From assembly GCA_011365025.1 (NCBI GenBank), contig RDOF01000045.1:1-20952 (forward strand): a stretch of 20,952 nucleotides of DNA, in the 5' to 3' direction. A program made the position numbers and the translations under genes. Positions 1 through 8,617 of this stretch are shown here, piece after piece. How positions within the stretch are numbered: position 1 is the stretch's first letter; every line of letters begins with the position of its first letter. Origin of the DNA: Candidatus Thorarchaeota archaeon. GTDB lineage: Archaea; Asgardarchaeota; Thorarchaeia; Thorarchaeales; Thorarchaeaceae. Under the pieces are notes generated by a model, which was not told the DNA's origin, made no database searches, and saw only the letters and a list, made by a program, of their open reading frames with translations.

Positions 1-271
1 GCCCAAGAAGATGGGCTGACTTGATACCAAGAAAGTCCATGACTGACTCAAGATCCTTGTAGTGATGGAAATCCTCTCGAGGCTCAGAGGATTTTCCATA
101 CCCTCGTGCATCGTATCGAATTACTTGAAAGTACTTTGAAAACACTTCCATCTGGGGATTCCATAGTCGCATATCAGCGACGCCAGAATGAAGCAAAATC
201 AGGGGCTCTCCAGTGCCGCTTTCTTCGTAGGCAATTCTGGTGCCATTCAAATCTATGAAATTCGGTTTCAT
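1..271 (-). CDS. alpha/beta-hydrolase fold protein, N-terminal 90 residues (cut by window edge)
   Basis: Reading the minus strand from an ATG at 269-271 gives 90 uninterrupted residues that run off the window. The order of motifs is that of an alpha/beta hydrolase: a first strand and NGTRIAYEE near residue 10, the oxyanion strand LILLHSG near residue 25, then YDARGYGKSSEP near residue 57 and a strand ending HLLG at the edge. In this family HLLG normally runs straight into the nucleophile elbow G-x-S-x-G, so the catalytic Ser, acid and His lie outside the window and cannot be checked. A GGAG site sits about 8 bases before the ATG. Substrate is unknown; lipase, esterase, haloalkane dehalogenase-like and peroxidase-like members share this N-terminus. 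It follows the asparaginase gene on the same strand after about 70 bases and could be co-transcribed. Confidence 0.85.
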   Translation of the reverse strand, partial: MKPNFIDLNGTRIAYEESGTGEPLILLHSGVADMRLWNPQMEVFSKYFQVIRYDARGYGKSSEPREDFHHYKDLESVMDFLGIKSAHLLG

Positions 272-342
272 CGCTGAGGCTCCAATGGGCAACACGTCAC
301 AACCACTTTTAGGTTGTGCTTCCAAGCAATGAATCTTGTTTT

Positions 343-1221
343 CTACATTTCAATGGGCCATTTGGGTCGCATTGAAACATAAGTTACCTCAAGATCCGAC
401 CTTGCCACAGCAACGGGCATGTGTAGTGTATCATAGCCCATCCCGATATGCCCTTCCTTGTCAGCCAATATCAGGCCCGCCTCCCCACTAGTTTTCTCGC
501 GAAGCAATCTCATGGCACTATTTACGGCCCTTTCCACCGTTAGCCCCTGTTCAACAAAAAGAACAGCCATTCGTCCCATCAAAATTCGTAGTATCTGCTC
601 TCCCCGACCGGTGCAGCTAGCCGCTGCTAGTTCATTGGCATAGACACCGGCCCCTATAATTGGGCTGTCGCCTACTCGTCCTGGAAGCTTCCCCTCCCAA
701 CCGCTCGTTGAAGAGGCACCAACAATTCTGCCATTCTCATCAACCACCACACAGCCAACAGTATCGCATCCTTCAGAGATGCGCGGGCGTTTGGTTCTTC
801 TCTTTTCAGACTCCTTACGATACCCTTCTGCGATCATTGCTTCATAGAGCTTGGTTGCACCAGCTCCAACTATCTGATAGTTGGGTGTTCGCTCTAAAAC
901 ATAACGGGCCAAGGAGATTGGGTGGGTGATATCACGGACCGCCATTACTGCCCCACTCTCTAGCCTGTTGCCATCCATTATCATGGCGTCGACCTCAATC
1001 TCGCCATCACGATTTGGTCCAGCACCCCTTCCAGCCGTAAAGAGATCTGTTTCTTCAAGTACCCAGATACAGGCCTCGGCAGCATCCAATGCCGAACCAC
1101 CCTTTCTAAGGACAAACATGGCGGTTTCTGCCGCCTTCTTCACGGCCTTCAAGATTGCATCGTGATACCTCTCTTTGAAGACCGTTGCTCCGCCATGGAC
1201 AACAACAGCAGGCAAGGGCAT
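343..1221 (-). CDS. isoaspartyl peptidase / L-asparaginase (Ntn-hydrolase, peptidase family T2)
   Basis: The 292-residue protein has the layout of plant-type asparaginases, which cleave isoaspartyl dipeptides and L-asparagine and mature by self-cleavage. The N-terminal strand is VVVHGGA (residues 6-12), followed by the GGSALDAAEA helix (41-50). The autocleavage site is GCDTVGCVVVD, with Thr154 as the predicted new N-terminal nucleophile. Next come GRVGDSPIIGAGVYA and CTGRGEQILR, which match the substrate-binding RVGDSP and TGxGE motifs of the family. Length fits the usual 290-320. The linker before Thr154 (about 135-150, rich in Lys/Arg/Glu) is where the mobile loop lies in characterised enzymes. 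The role is probably repair of isomerised proteins or peptide turnover in the cytoplasm; the asparagine versus dipeptide preference cannot be read from sequence. The start has only a weak GGTG site 8-10 bases upstream. Confidence 0.93.
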   Translation of the reverse strand: MPLPAVVVHGGATVFKERYHDAILKAVKKAAETAMFVLRKGGSALDAAEACIWVLEETDLFTAGRGAGPNRDGEIEVDAMIMDGNRLESGAVMAVRDITHPISLARYVLERTPNYQIVGAGATKLYEAMIAEGYRKESEKRRTKRPRISEGCDTVGCVVVDENGRIVGASSTSGWEGKLPGRVGDSPIIGAGVYANELAAASCTGRGEQILRILMGRMAVLFVEQGLTVERAVNSAMRLLREKTSGEAGLILADKEGHIGMGYDTLHMPVAVARSDLEVTYVSMRPKWPIEM

Positions 1222-1282
1222 AGACTACACCTAGAGGTGGGTGTATTGGGACCCTCTCAAAAAAGTATCGAGAAGGAGAAAC

Positions 1283-2227
1283 CTACGCGCCAGTAGGATA
1301 GTAGCGATACATGGAGTAGCCCTGTGCCTTCTCAAATCCAATTCGTTCGTATAAATGAAGAGCTGGATTGCTTAGTGTAACATCGAGCGAGAGTTTCTCA
1401 ATCTCAGGCTTAGACTTCAGAAGCGTCTTCATTGAGTGAACAGCCAACGCATAGCCCAATCCCATCCGCCTATGTGCCAGAGAAACAGAAATCTCTGGAA
1501 TGAATCCAGTGTTGGCGTTTGTAGTGATGAAGCAGACTCCGACAATCTCGTTATCAAGTCTTGCAATCGTAGAAGATTCCTGATGATACTCCCCATAGAT
1601 GTTTTTCCGAACCTCTTCGAGAAATCTCTCACAGCCATGTACACTACCAAAGGATTTGGGGAAAATCCTGACATCAATTCCTCCTGCATTTGAGCCGTGG
1701 ATTAATTGGGCTACTTGCTTATACTCTTCCGGATTGTACGGTTCCAAGGTGTATCCTTCTGGCAAGAGAGGGTTGTCAATGGACTCAATACGCGCTCTTG
1801 AAACGTACATTGATGTCCGGTCATATTTCGTGAATCCCGAGGATATGAGGAGCGCAGCCACCTTGTCAGTCAAATAGGAACCCTGAGCCCCAATTCCATG
1901 TTCATTCGCTGCGAGCCTATTTATCGCCTCATCAATGAGTGACCTCTGAATCTCGGAGATCATCATTTCATCATGCTTAAGCGCCTTCTCATCAATATAC
2001 AGCCAGCTTATTATGTCACTAACATGACCAACAAAGACAAGTCCAAGTAGTGATTTGCCAGATGTATCATAGTGACCACAGATCTCGAGCTTTCCTTCCT
2101 CGAAGGCTGCTTCTATGCGCTCAAAAATTTTCTCTGGCGAAAACTCATCTTGACTCATTGCTTTGGCGATACTGAGTATTGTATCTTGTCGGGCCTTGAA
2201 GTCCGACTCGGTAAACGTCCGAATCAT
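1283..2227 (-). CDS. tandem GNAT-family N-acetyltransferase
   Basis: The 314-residue protein reads as two GNAT folds in a row. The C-terminal unit is the clear one: a strand IPEISVSLAHRRMGLGYA with the acetyl-CoA pyrophosphate-binding R/Q-x-x-G-x-G/A loop (RRMGLG), followed by the LDVTLSNPALHLYERIGFE segment typical of motif B. The N-terminal half (about 1-150) has a similar order ending in LISSGFTKYDRTSMYV, which resembles the end of a GNAT domain. It lacks a good pyrophosphate loop (GIGAQGSYL at most), so it is probably a non-catalytic, degenerate copy. Transfer of an acetyl group to an amine is expected; the acceptor is unknown. A promoter-like box lies about 40 bases upstream, so it may begin its own transcript followed by the asparaginase gene 61 bases downstream. 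Confidence 0.85.
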   Translation of the reverse strand: MIRTFTESDFKARQDTILSIAKAMSQDEFSPEKIFERIEAAFEEGKLEICGHYDTSGKSLLGLVFVGHVSDIISWLYIDEKALKHDEMMISEIQRSLIDEAINRLAANEHGIGAQGSYLTDKVAALLISSGFTKYDRTSMYVSRARIESIDNPLLPEGYTLEPYNPEEYKQVAQLIHGSNAGGIDVRIFPKSFGSVHGCERFLEEVRKNIYGEYHQESSTIARLDNEIVGVCFITTNANTGFIPEISVSLAHRRMGLGYALAVHSMKTLLKSKPEIEKLSLDVTLSNPALHLYERIGFEKAQGYSMYRYYPTGA

Positions 2228-2262
2228 GGCGCATCACTGCCGCAAACCTACAAAAGGTGTTT

Positions 2263-2272
2263 GGATTTAAGC
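2263..2272 (-). promoter_or_regulatory. TATA-like box of the GNAT gene
   Basis: The minus strand reads GCTTAAATCC here, about 38 bases before the ATG at 2227, the distance expected for an archaeal promoter with a very short leader. It is a weak match, based on position and AT-richness only. Confidence 0.3.
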
Positions 2273-2506
2273 AACGAAACATTCTAGGACTGCACTCCTG
2301 GCCTGAGGAGTTCCTCTCAGAAAGCATGCAGTTAGTTGGCTTCATTCTCCTTATACCACATGCAAAGGCAAACATTTGTGATGTGGCAGCGAATAGCATG
2401 TCTTGCCTATTCCACCCCTAAATGAAGTGACTCCTGGTCTTTCCTTCAGGAAGTGGGGGTTTGTTGTATTTCAGAAGGACGCTGGAATGATGCGACAGGA
2501 CGGCTG

Positions 2507-3400
2507 CTAGAGTCCCATCCGATTCAGTTCTCGCTCAAGGAATTCCTTTGTGAGTTGAAGATTCGTCCATCTCTCAGCAAAGGTTCCAGGACTAACTCGC
2601 TTTTCCTCATACACCCGCTGAAGCTGACCCAATTCCTTGTGGGTTTCATCTAGCCTTTCACGATACATCTGAATCTTTATTTCGGCGGTGACTTCCTCGG
2701 CCTCACTGGGCGACTGGACTGAGATGATTTTCCCATCCATAATCCGATAGATTCTGTCAGTCCGTCTCGCGATTTGAGGGTCGTGAGTCACAATGAGAAC
2801 AGTCTTTCCCATATCCTTATTGACACTCAGCAGAAACTCGATAATTTTTGATCCTGTCTCAGTATCGAGGTCTCCCGTGGGTTCATCCGCTATGAGAATT
2901 GGAGGGTCGTTGGCAAGAGCTGCAGCAATTGCGACGCGCTGCTTTTCGCCCCCACTCAACTCATCAGGCTTGTGATTCATTCTGAGGCCGAGACCTACCG
3001 TCTGCAGCAGGTCCTCCACACGCTCCTTGCGGGCCGCCTTGGGGGTACCAATTGCCAACATTGCGAGCTCGACATTCTCATATGCCGTTAGAGTGGGGAT
3101 GAGGTTTAAAGTCTGAAAGATGTGTCCGACGACCCTCTGGCGAAGGTGACCCAGCTGGGCAGGTGAAGCGGCCGAGATGTCATTTCCAGCCACAAATGTC
3201 TTCCCTGCTGTAGCATAGGTCAGCCCGCCCAAAATATTGAGCAGCGTCGTCTTTCCCGAACCGCTTGGCCCAATGATGGCAATGACCTCGCCTTGGTCAA
3301 TCTTCAGAGAAAGCCCGCGGAGTGCCTGTACCTCTACGTTTCCAAGTTGATACACTTTAACGAGATCTTTTGTTTCGATGTAACTAGTCATGCTTTCCAT
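2507..3400 (-). CDS. ABC transporter ATP-binding protein, LolD/MacB-type, with C-terminal coiled extension
   Basis: All ABC ATPase motifs are present (numbered from the ATG at 3400): Walker A GPSGSGKTT at 44-52, Q-loop Gln96, signature LSGGEKQR at 148-155, Walker B ILIADEP with Asp172/Glu173, and H-loop His206. The early segment EVQALRGLSL is typical of the LolD/MacB/FtsE group, which pairs with FtsX-like permeases. After the normal end of the domain (about residue 225) there is a 70-residue charged, probably coiled-coil tail unusual for this group. It may be a docking or regulatory arm. The reading frame opens with a GTG at 3409, but a GAGGTG ribosome site overlaps that GTG and sits six bases before the ATG at 3400, so I prefer the ATG. 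The gene follows the permease directly, so the two are translationally coupled and should form one complex at the membrane. Confidence 0.93.
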   Translation of the reverse strand: MESMTSYIETKDLVKVYQLGNVEVQALRGLSLKIDQGEVIAIIGPSGSGKTTLLNILGGLTYATAGKTFVAGNDISAASPAQLGHLRQRVVGHIFQTLNLIPTLTAYENVELAMLAIGTPKAARKERVEDLLQTVGLGLRMNHKPDELSGGEKQRVAIAAALANDPPILIADEPTGDLDTETGSKIIEFLLSVNKDMGKTVLIVTHDPQIARRTDRIYRIMDGKIISVQSPSEAEEVTAEIKIQMYRERLDETHKELGQLQRVYEEKRVSPGTFAERWTNLQLTKEFLERELNRMGL

Positions 3401-3406
3401 TTCATT

Positions 3407-3412
3407 CACCTC
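3407..3412 (-). promoter_or_regulatory. ribosome binding site that decides the ABC ATPase start
   Basis: The minus strand reads GAGGTG, overlapping the first base of the permease stop TAG (3412-3414). Six bases separate it from the ATG at 3398-3400. The upstream in-frame GTG (3407-3409) is itself part of this site, so it is unlikely to be the start. Confidence 0.6.
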
Positions 3413-6108
3413 TATTCCCGAAGAACGTCAACTTTAGCTTCTGTAAATCTGGATGCCCAGATTATTGGCAGAAAGGCAGCTGCGATGACTGCTACCACCA
3501 TACCTATCATCCCAAACACGGCAGGCGCAGAGAGCACCACCCTGGGTCGAACAAGCGCCTGTAGGTTCTGGCTCTGATTTGAAAGGTCTCCGAATAACTG
3601 AATGAATCCGGTTCCGACACCCAGTATAAGTGAGAACATAATCATCACCATGATTTCTGCCACCAAGACCTTCAAGACTTGCTTACGAGTGAATCCGCGC
3701 ACCCTAAGCAGTGTAGTTTCATACTCCTTTTCCTGTAGAGTGAGACTCACTACCAGTCCAGTTCCAACAATCGCAAGCACAACCGCAAAGATGACTCCTA
3801 CCCAACGAGCCCGTGTGCCTCCAGCCTCGAATGTGTTTTCTTCCAAGGATTTCAGAGTGGACGTGACAGAACCTGTGCTTTGCACATCAGGGGCCACCAA
3901 AGCAATTGCCTCTTCCAACGTAGTACCGTTGGTATTGGCCTGCGTCCTTACGAGAACGTGACCTTCAGAGTAATCCACAAGACCAGTTGAATTTAGGAAG
4001 TCATTTGGAACAAATGACGGGTAGGTTCCTCCAAATGTAAATTGCCCGAATCCTCCGCCTCCGCCTATGTCTCCGAATAACCCTTCAAAGGGACTCACAA
4101 AGCCAACAAAACCGACTACTTCCATCCTGTGGATATCACTGGCACCTGTTCCCCTGAGTGTGATAAAATTGCCCATCCTTAGATCGAGTTGTCGAGCTAC
4201 TGAGATTGATAGCAGAATCTTGTTGCCAGTGAAATTGGAGAAGACCTCCTCTAGGCTTGGACCAGTAAACCAACTGCTCTCATAGAAGGCTGCATCTGTC
4301 CAATTCTCTGGAGAGATTCCTCGAACCTCCATACTGCCTCTTGTGCTACTCATCGAAATATGATATTCCAGTGTCACAGCTTCTACGCCCTCAATCGCTT
4401 CAATTTTGCCCACAGCATCCGATAGGTTTGTGCCAGGACTGAATGTGGCACTTACATCAGAACCGACATCATAGAGTGCAGTCCGAGTAACGCGGTCTTC
4501 TTCAGAGAAGAGTCCTCCAACACTGAAGAGGCCATAAGAGACAATGAGCGCAACCACGAACACCAGTGCCGCATTTCGAGATGGGTTACGCTGAACATTC
4601 CGTGTGGCGAGTTTACCAAAAGCCCCAAAGAATCGACTTCCTGCTGCAACAACCGCTTCTTGGAATTTCTGCGAGCCTCTCAGCAGTATCTTGGTGAGAC
4701 CGTAGAGGAAAAGAATTGGTCCTGCAAAGTTCAGAAAGGCATCCACCGGAGTCCATAATGCAGTAATGATTAGCAAGAGAAAATTCGAGGATAAAGCCCC
4801 TGAGAGTAGACTCTGCATGTTTAATCCAAGAATCCAAGCGAGAATTTTGTAGGTACCCAAGACCAGGGCTATGGTTGGTAGTAGTCTCTTGTAGGCCCTC
4901 TCTTCCTCTATGTAGACATATTGCTTCAGGGCATCTAGTGGGTCCAATTTCGACGCTCGGCTAGATGGCCCTCTAATGGACCAGTAGGCGAGTATCATGG
5001 CAAACGCTACTACAAAAACCGAAGTCATCAAGTTTCCAGTAAATGCCAGCAGCAGGTTATCGATTGGTGCGTTTACAACCATATAGCCTAGGACTGTGCC
5101 GAAGACCAGACCTAATACTCCACCTATCACCCCTATAATAAGCCCTTCAAAGACAAGCATTCTCCTGATAGCTTTCGGTTCCATTCCCTTGGTTGAAAGC
5201 AAACCAAACTCGCGACGGCGCAGATTATAGCTAACATCGCTCAGCATTGTTGATGAATACCATGACATGAAGATTATCGGCGCAGCCAGACTTACGAAGG
5301 CCAGTATCAGAATGGTAGACATCAGGGATACTAATGCCAGTGTTGTTCCCACGAGATTGGTGACACTTGTGTTCAAGATGGCTGTTCGGTCTTCAATCCT
5401 AGCAACGATATCGTTCACTGCCGTACTGGACGCTCCCACGTCATACGGGTTGATTACCAAGTTTCTGTCAAGCTGACATGCATAGCCCGTAGTCATGAAC
5501 ATCTGAGCTACATTCTCGTCGTTAGCAGCCATTTCGATGAATGGTGATAATGTAGATTCCCAATCGACCATGAGTAGATCGTAGTTACGCCAGTTCTGAA
5601 GCTCAATTTGGATGAATCCTAAGCTGAAGTATCCTGGTGGATTAAGCAGTCGAGCAGTCCGCTCTGGGATCTCCACATACCCAACGATGGTCAGGTTTAG
5701 TTCGTAGTTGTCAAAGAAAGGAAACTCAGTGGTTTGGACCCTTATAGGTACTTGAAGGATCTCACCAACTGACAGTGCGGTAGCATTAACCGAGCTAGCA
5801 ACTATATAGGTTTCATTGGCGCCCAATGTTTCTGAACCATTGAGAAGCGTCATTGACTGCCATGCAGTGCTTTGCGGTTCAAGCCCCACTACATCAAAGG
5901 AAATGCCGGCTGTTTGGTTATACGTGTACCTCACTTTGCTGTAGACATCTGCTGACGCGACCTCTGGCATATCCTCCAGTAAGCCTCGTAGTTCGTTCAT
6001 CTCAGATGGGGACCAAGTGACATTGTTTGCCTGCACACGAAGGTCATAGTCCACATCTTCCAGGGCATTTAGAAGTGCTACCCGCGTCTTTAGCGCGTAT
6101 CGAAACAA
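3412..6108 (-). CDS. FtsX/MacB-type ABC transporter permease, two FtsX modules, apparently lacking the first membrane helix
   Basis: The 898-residue membrane protein has two FtsX domains, each preceded by an extracellular domain. Module 1 has helices near 257-283, 318-345 and 359-378, with the cytoplasmic coupling segment RRREFGLLSTKGMEPKAIRR between the first two. A hydrophobic linker region follows (about 405-480). Module 2 begins with RNPSRNAALVFVVALIVSYG, a second ectodomain and three C-terminal helices with LLRVRGFTRKQVLKVLV as the coupling segment. Such permeases work by mechanotransmission, moving lipids, lipoproteins or peptides or activating outside proteins. The start is a TTG with GAGGT eight bases before it, preceded in frame by a stop. 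Module 2 has a membrane helix before its ectodomain; module 1 does not, because the protein opens directly with a soluble-looking segment. The expected N-terminal anchor is not encoded in any frame just upstream. Confidence 0.9.
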   Translation of the reverse strand: MFRYALKTRVALLNALEDVDYDLRVQANNVTWSPSEMNELRGLLEDMPEVASADVYSKVRYTYNQTAGISFDVVGLEPQSTAWQSMTLLNGSETLGANETYIVASSVNATALSVGEILQVPIRVQTTEFPFFDNYELNLTIVGYVEIPERTARLLNPPGYFSLGFIQIELQNWRNYDLLMVDWESTLSPFIEMAANDENVAQMFMTTGYACQLDRNLVINPYDVGASSTAVNDIVARIEDRTAILNTSVTNLVGTTLALVSLMSTILILAFVSLAAPIIFMSWYSSTMLSDVSYNLRRREFGLLSTKGMEPKAIRRMLVFEGLIIGVIGGVLGLVFGTVLGYMVVNAPIDNLLLAFTGNLMTSVFVVAFAMILAYWSIRGPSSRASKLDPLDALKQYVYIEEERAYKRLLPTIALVLGTYKILAWILGLNMQSLLSGALSSNFLLLIITALWTPVDAFLNFAGPILFLYGLTKILLRGSQKFQEAVVAAGSRFFGAFGKLATRNVQRNPSRNAALVFVVALIVSYGLFSVGGLFSEEDRVTRTALYDVGSDVSATFSPGTNLSDAVGKIEAIEGVEAVTLEYHISMSSTRGSMEVRGISPENWTDAAFYESSWFTGPSLEEVFSNFTGNKILLSISVARQLDLRMGNFITLRGTGASDIHRMEVVGFVGFVSPFEGLFGDIGGGGGFGQFTFGGTYPSFVPNDFLNSTGLVDYSEGHVLVRTQANTNGTTLEEAIALVAPDVQSTGSVTSTLKSLEENTFEAGGTRARWVGVIFAVVLAIVGTGLVVSLTLQEKEYETTLLRVRGFTRKQVLKVLVAEIMVMIMFSLILGVGTGFIQLFGDLSNQSQNLQALVRPRVVLSAPAVFGMIGMVVAVIAAAFLPIIWASRFTEAKVDVLRE

Positions 6109-6146
6109 ATCACTAGACCTCTAGATATTCCCCCCGTGCGAAAGTG

Positions 6147-6157
6147 CTTATAAAACG
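6147..6157 (-). promoter_or_regulatory. TATA box of the permease-ATPase operon
   Basis: The minus strand reads CGTTTTATAAGC across this site, about 43 bases before the TTG start at 6108. Transcription would begin near 6125, leaving a leader of under 20 bases that just contains the GAGGT ribosome site. This placement also supports the TTG as the real start. Confidence 0.55.
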
Positions 6158-6227
6158 TTTGATATACGACAAACATCAAACATGATGCCAGAAATGTCTG
6201 CCGTTGAAAGACCTCATATCATGTTTG
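6157..6227. repeat. nested inverted repeats upstream of the permease promoter
   Basis: On the plus strand CAAACATGAT (6177-6186) is matched by its exact reverse complement ATCATGTTTG (6218-6227), 31 bases apart. A second, overlapping pair is GTTTGAT (6157-6163) and ATCAAAC (6175-6181). The inner pair touches the upstream edge of the TATA box, a usual place for an archaeal activator or repressor. The outer pair begins 5 bases after the stop of the preceding gene and could instead form a transcript-end hairpin. Confidence 0.55.
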
Positions 6228-6231
6228 AATA

Positions 6232-8460
6232 CTAAGACGATGCAGGTTTCCTCCTCCGGTCATAAATGAACGATAGAGTAATTGTCACGACTGCGAACAA
6301 AGCGGATGAAACCACCACCACGAGGAAGGTTTCGGATGGGTCAACAACGCTTGGGGGAACAGAGGAGTATTCAACGATTCGCTGATAGCTTGTAGCAACA
6401 TTCATCCCCCAGTCATATGACTCAATCCAGAATCTGTAAGTACCATTAAGAGAAAGACCTGGCAAGTCAACAACCCAGTGAGTTCCGTTTTCTTGTAGGA
6501 GTGGTTCAACAATGAAGTTGTTGGGATCCCGAATGATGATTGAAACATTCTCGACTCCAGAAGGCGTATCATCTACACTTGCCCAGGCCCGATAGGATTC
6601 GCCGCCAGTGTAATTGCCCTCCAGACCCCAATCAGATATTGTTGGGCGCGTAGTATCAAGTTTCGACCACCACATTCGCTTGGCCCAGTCACGTGCAAGG
6701 ATAAGATGTTCATGCGCTTCACTCCAGGACCACTCAGAAATAGAAGCATCAGCAAGTGCGAATTCGCGAAGTGCTCCGGTTCTAGCCAAATTGGTTGCTG
6801 ATGTGGCTTGGTCGGGAAAGGCATCATCCTTGTTCTTGAAATCAGATATGAGTTGAATCTCCAAGCGGTCAAGATACATCATTCGAATTGCCGTAGCCTC
6901 AAAGATTGAGAATGAATCAGATCCAATCATGCCGCTTGCGACTCCGCGACCGAAATCAGCAACATACTTCCGAAGATACGAGCTCTTATTGAGTCCAAGT
7001 ATGTGACCTGTCGCTTCCAGTACATCATTTGTCAATCCTGAACTTGGGAGAGAACTACCAGCTCCGTATAGTGCTTGAATTGGCTTACACATCGCAAACA
7101 TATACTCAGAGAAAACACTCGTAATGTTTGCGTCAGTGGTCCGCATGGTCATATTGCTCATCAAGAAGACTACGCCCTCCAATCTGGTTGCGCTCCAGGA
7201 CTGCGCAGGAGGGAATGTAAGTTCCAAATCACGAATCAATTCAGTTGCATTAACGAATGTATGATCATTAACAGTCATCGCGTTTCGCCAGAAGAGTGTC
7301 TCATACCCAGGAGAGTCCTCGATTCGTGAAAACGATGTTGTGAGATTGAATCTCGGAAACAGCAGAGTTTCCGAAAGAAGCTCATGTGCATAGGATTCAT
7401 CGAATGACCAGACTACACTATTTGGATCTACGCCATCATCCATAACGAATACGTTCAGATGCATTTCCACACTGTCTAGAAGCATATTGAACCATGTAGG
7501 CGGATTGAGACCACCAGAGTCTGAGGAAGTCCCGGGAACGAAAAGGTTGCTAATAACCGCGCTCGAATACTCCGCCAAGTATGAACTCAGGTTATTCACA
7601 CCCTCAGGAATTTCGAGATTGAATAGACGTTGAACATCATCGAGGTCATAAGACATGAACAATGGCCACGATTCTCCGCTTTCCAAGGTTGAGTTGTATT
7701 CGGTCATACAATATCGCAAGTACCACTGATTGGAGCTTGGATCAAGCAAGACGTTTCGTCCGCTACCCGCTGTACCTACATATTGGAATGCAACTTCATT
7801 GACAATCTGCCCGTCTTTCAAGGAGAACCAGTCAAGCTCATGGCCAGTATCATGGTCAGTCGTCATGTATGAGTACCAATGGTCTTGTGAGTGATCAATT
7901 GTATCAATCTCGGTCAAGTTCAAGAGATACAAGTTCCACGCATTCTCTGAAATCCCTGGAGATGGGTTGTCTCTGAGCCAAGTCTCAATAGCGGCGCCAT
8001 CAATTGCAGTCCCTGGATGAGAGCCAAAGGCGGCTGCCGCATCTCCAAACCCCTCAATGTACTCCTGATACAAAGTCTGATTGAAGTCTGTGCCAACAGC
8101 GCTTGAATTGGAATTGGACTGGATGACATCCTTAAGGGCCTCCTCATACTCACTGTCTGCGAAAATCATGTTGTAGTTCAGCCAATGCCGAACCACCTCA
8201 GTCGTGTAATTTATCTCATTGTGGGTTGGTAGGAAGTCGAGTAAGCGAGTTTCATTGATTATGTCAACATCGAATCCGACGAAAATAAGCTGGACCGTCC
8301 AATTGCGGTCAAAGAAGTACGAGGCTTCTGATGGCAGGACCGGTCTTCCAGCCTCCACCTCGAAGAGACCTCCGTCATACACAGAACTCGGTACGGATGT
8401 GCTCCCCATGAGTATGAACAAGAGGAAAGCTGCGCAAAAAAATGTCCTTCTGACACTCAT
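6232..8460 (-). CDS. secreted, membrane-anchored surface protein (742 residues), family not recognised
   Basis: The N-terminus is a signal peptide (MSVRRTFFCAAFLLFILMGS). The C-terminus has one membrane helix (about 712-732) followed by the cytoplasmic tail YDRRRKPASS, so almost all of the protein is outside the cell. Many N-x-S/T sequons fit archaeal surface glycosylation. Residues about 605-700 (from TTRPTISDWG to RIVEYS) alternate hydrophobic residues like an Ig/fibronectin-type beta sandwich. The remaining 570 residues are rich in Trp, Tyr, Asp and Asn and match no family I know; I see no protease HExxH or GxSxG motif that I would trust. It lies directly upstream of the FtsX-type permease on the same strand, with its own promoter. 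FtsX-type permeases often act on or through extracellular partners, so it could be the partner or substrate, but that is context only. Confidence 0.8.
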   Translation of the reverse strand: MSVRRTFFCAAFLLFILMGSTSVPSSVYDGGLFEVEAGRPVLPSEASYFFDRNWTVQLIFVGFDVDIINETRLLDFLPTHNEINYTTEVVRHWLNYNMIFADSEYEEALKDVIQSNSNSSAVGTDFNQTLYQEYIEGFGDAAAAFGSHPGTAIDGAAIETWLRDNPSPGISENAWNLYLLNLTEIDTIDHSQDHWYSYMTTDHDTGHELDWFSLKDGQIVNEVAFQYVGTAGSGRNVLLDPSSNQWYLRYCMTEYNSTLESGESWPLFMSYDLDDVQRLFNLEIPEGVNNLSSYLAEYSSAVISNLFVPGTSSDSGGLNPPTWFNMLLDSVEMHLNVFVMDDGVDPNSVVWSFDESYAHELLSETLLFPRFNLTTSFSRIEDSPGYETLFWRNAMTVNDHTFVNATELIRDLELTFPPAQSWSATRLEGVVFLMSNMTMRTTDANITSVFSEYMFAMCKPIQALYGAGSSLPSSGLTNDVLEATGHILGLNKSSYLRKYVADFGRGVASGMIGSDSFSIFEATAIRMMYLDRLEIQLISDFKNKDDAFPDQATSATNLARTGALREFALADASISEWSWSEAHEHLILARDWAKRMWWSKLDTTRPTISDWGLEGNYTGGESYRAWASVDDTPSGVENVSIIIRDPNNFIVEPLLQENGTHWVVDLPGLSLNGTYRFWIESYDWGMNVATSYQRIVEYSSVPPSVVDPSETFLVVVVSSALFAVVTITLSFIYDRRRKPASS

Positions 8461-8489
8461 CGTGCTTCGAGTCCTGCTACTTCTATTGC

Positions 8490-8500
8490 CTTATTATCTA
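8490..8500 (-). promoter_or_regulatory. TATA-like box of the 742-residue surface protein gene
   Basis: The minus strand reads TAGATAATAAG here, about 35 bases before the ATG at 8460, predicting a leader of roughly 10 bases. The gap 8461-8617 is a divergent promoter region and also carries a run of eight or more T (plus strand) near 8517-8524. Confidence 0.45.
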
Positions 8501-8547
8501 GCTTGTTAGCGCACCGTTTTTTTTGGTATACAATACGCTTGAGTCAA

Positions 8548-8557
8548 AGGATATATC
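8548..8557 (+). promoter_or_regulatory. TATA box of the beta-helix protein gene
   Basis: The plus strand reads AGGATATATCT, with a purine-rich AAAGG ahead of it as a possible BRE. Transcription should start near 8578, giving a leader of about 40 bases before the ATG at 8618. Confidence 0.5.
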
Positions 8558-8617
8558 TGGAAATGCGCTCTTCTGAATCCTGACACCATTACATCCCAGT
8601 TTGCAGTGTGATCCCAA

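Noticed and set aside
2145..2399. 84-codon minus-strand frame overlapping the GNAT start
   Set aside because: It overlaps the GNAT gene in another frame on the same strand, and its sequence has no protein-like pattern.
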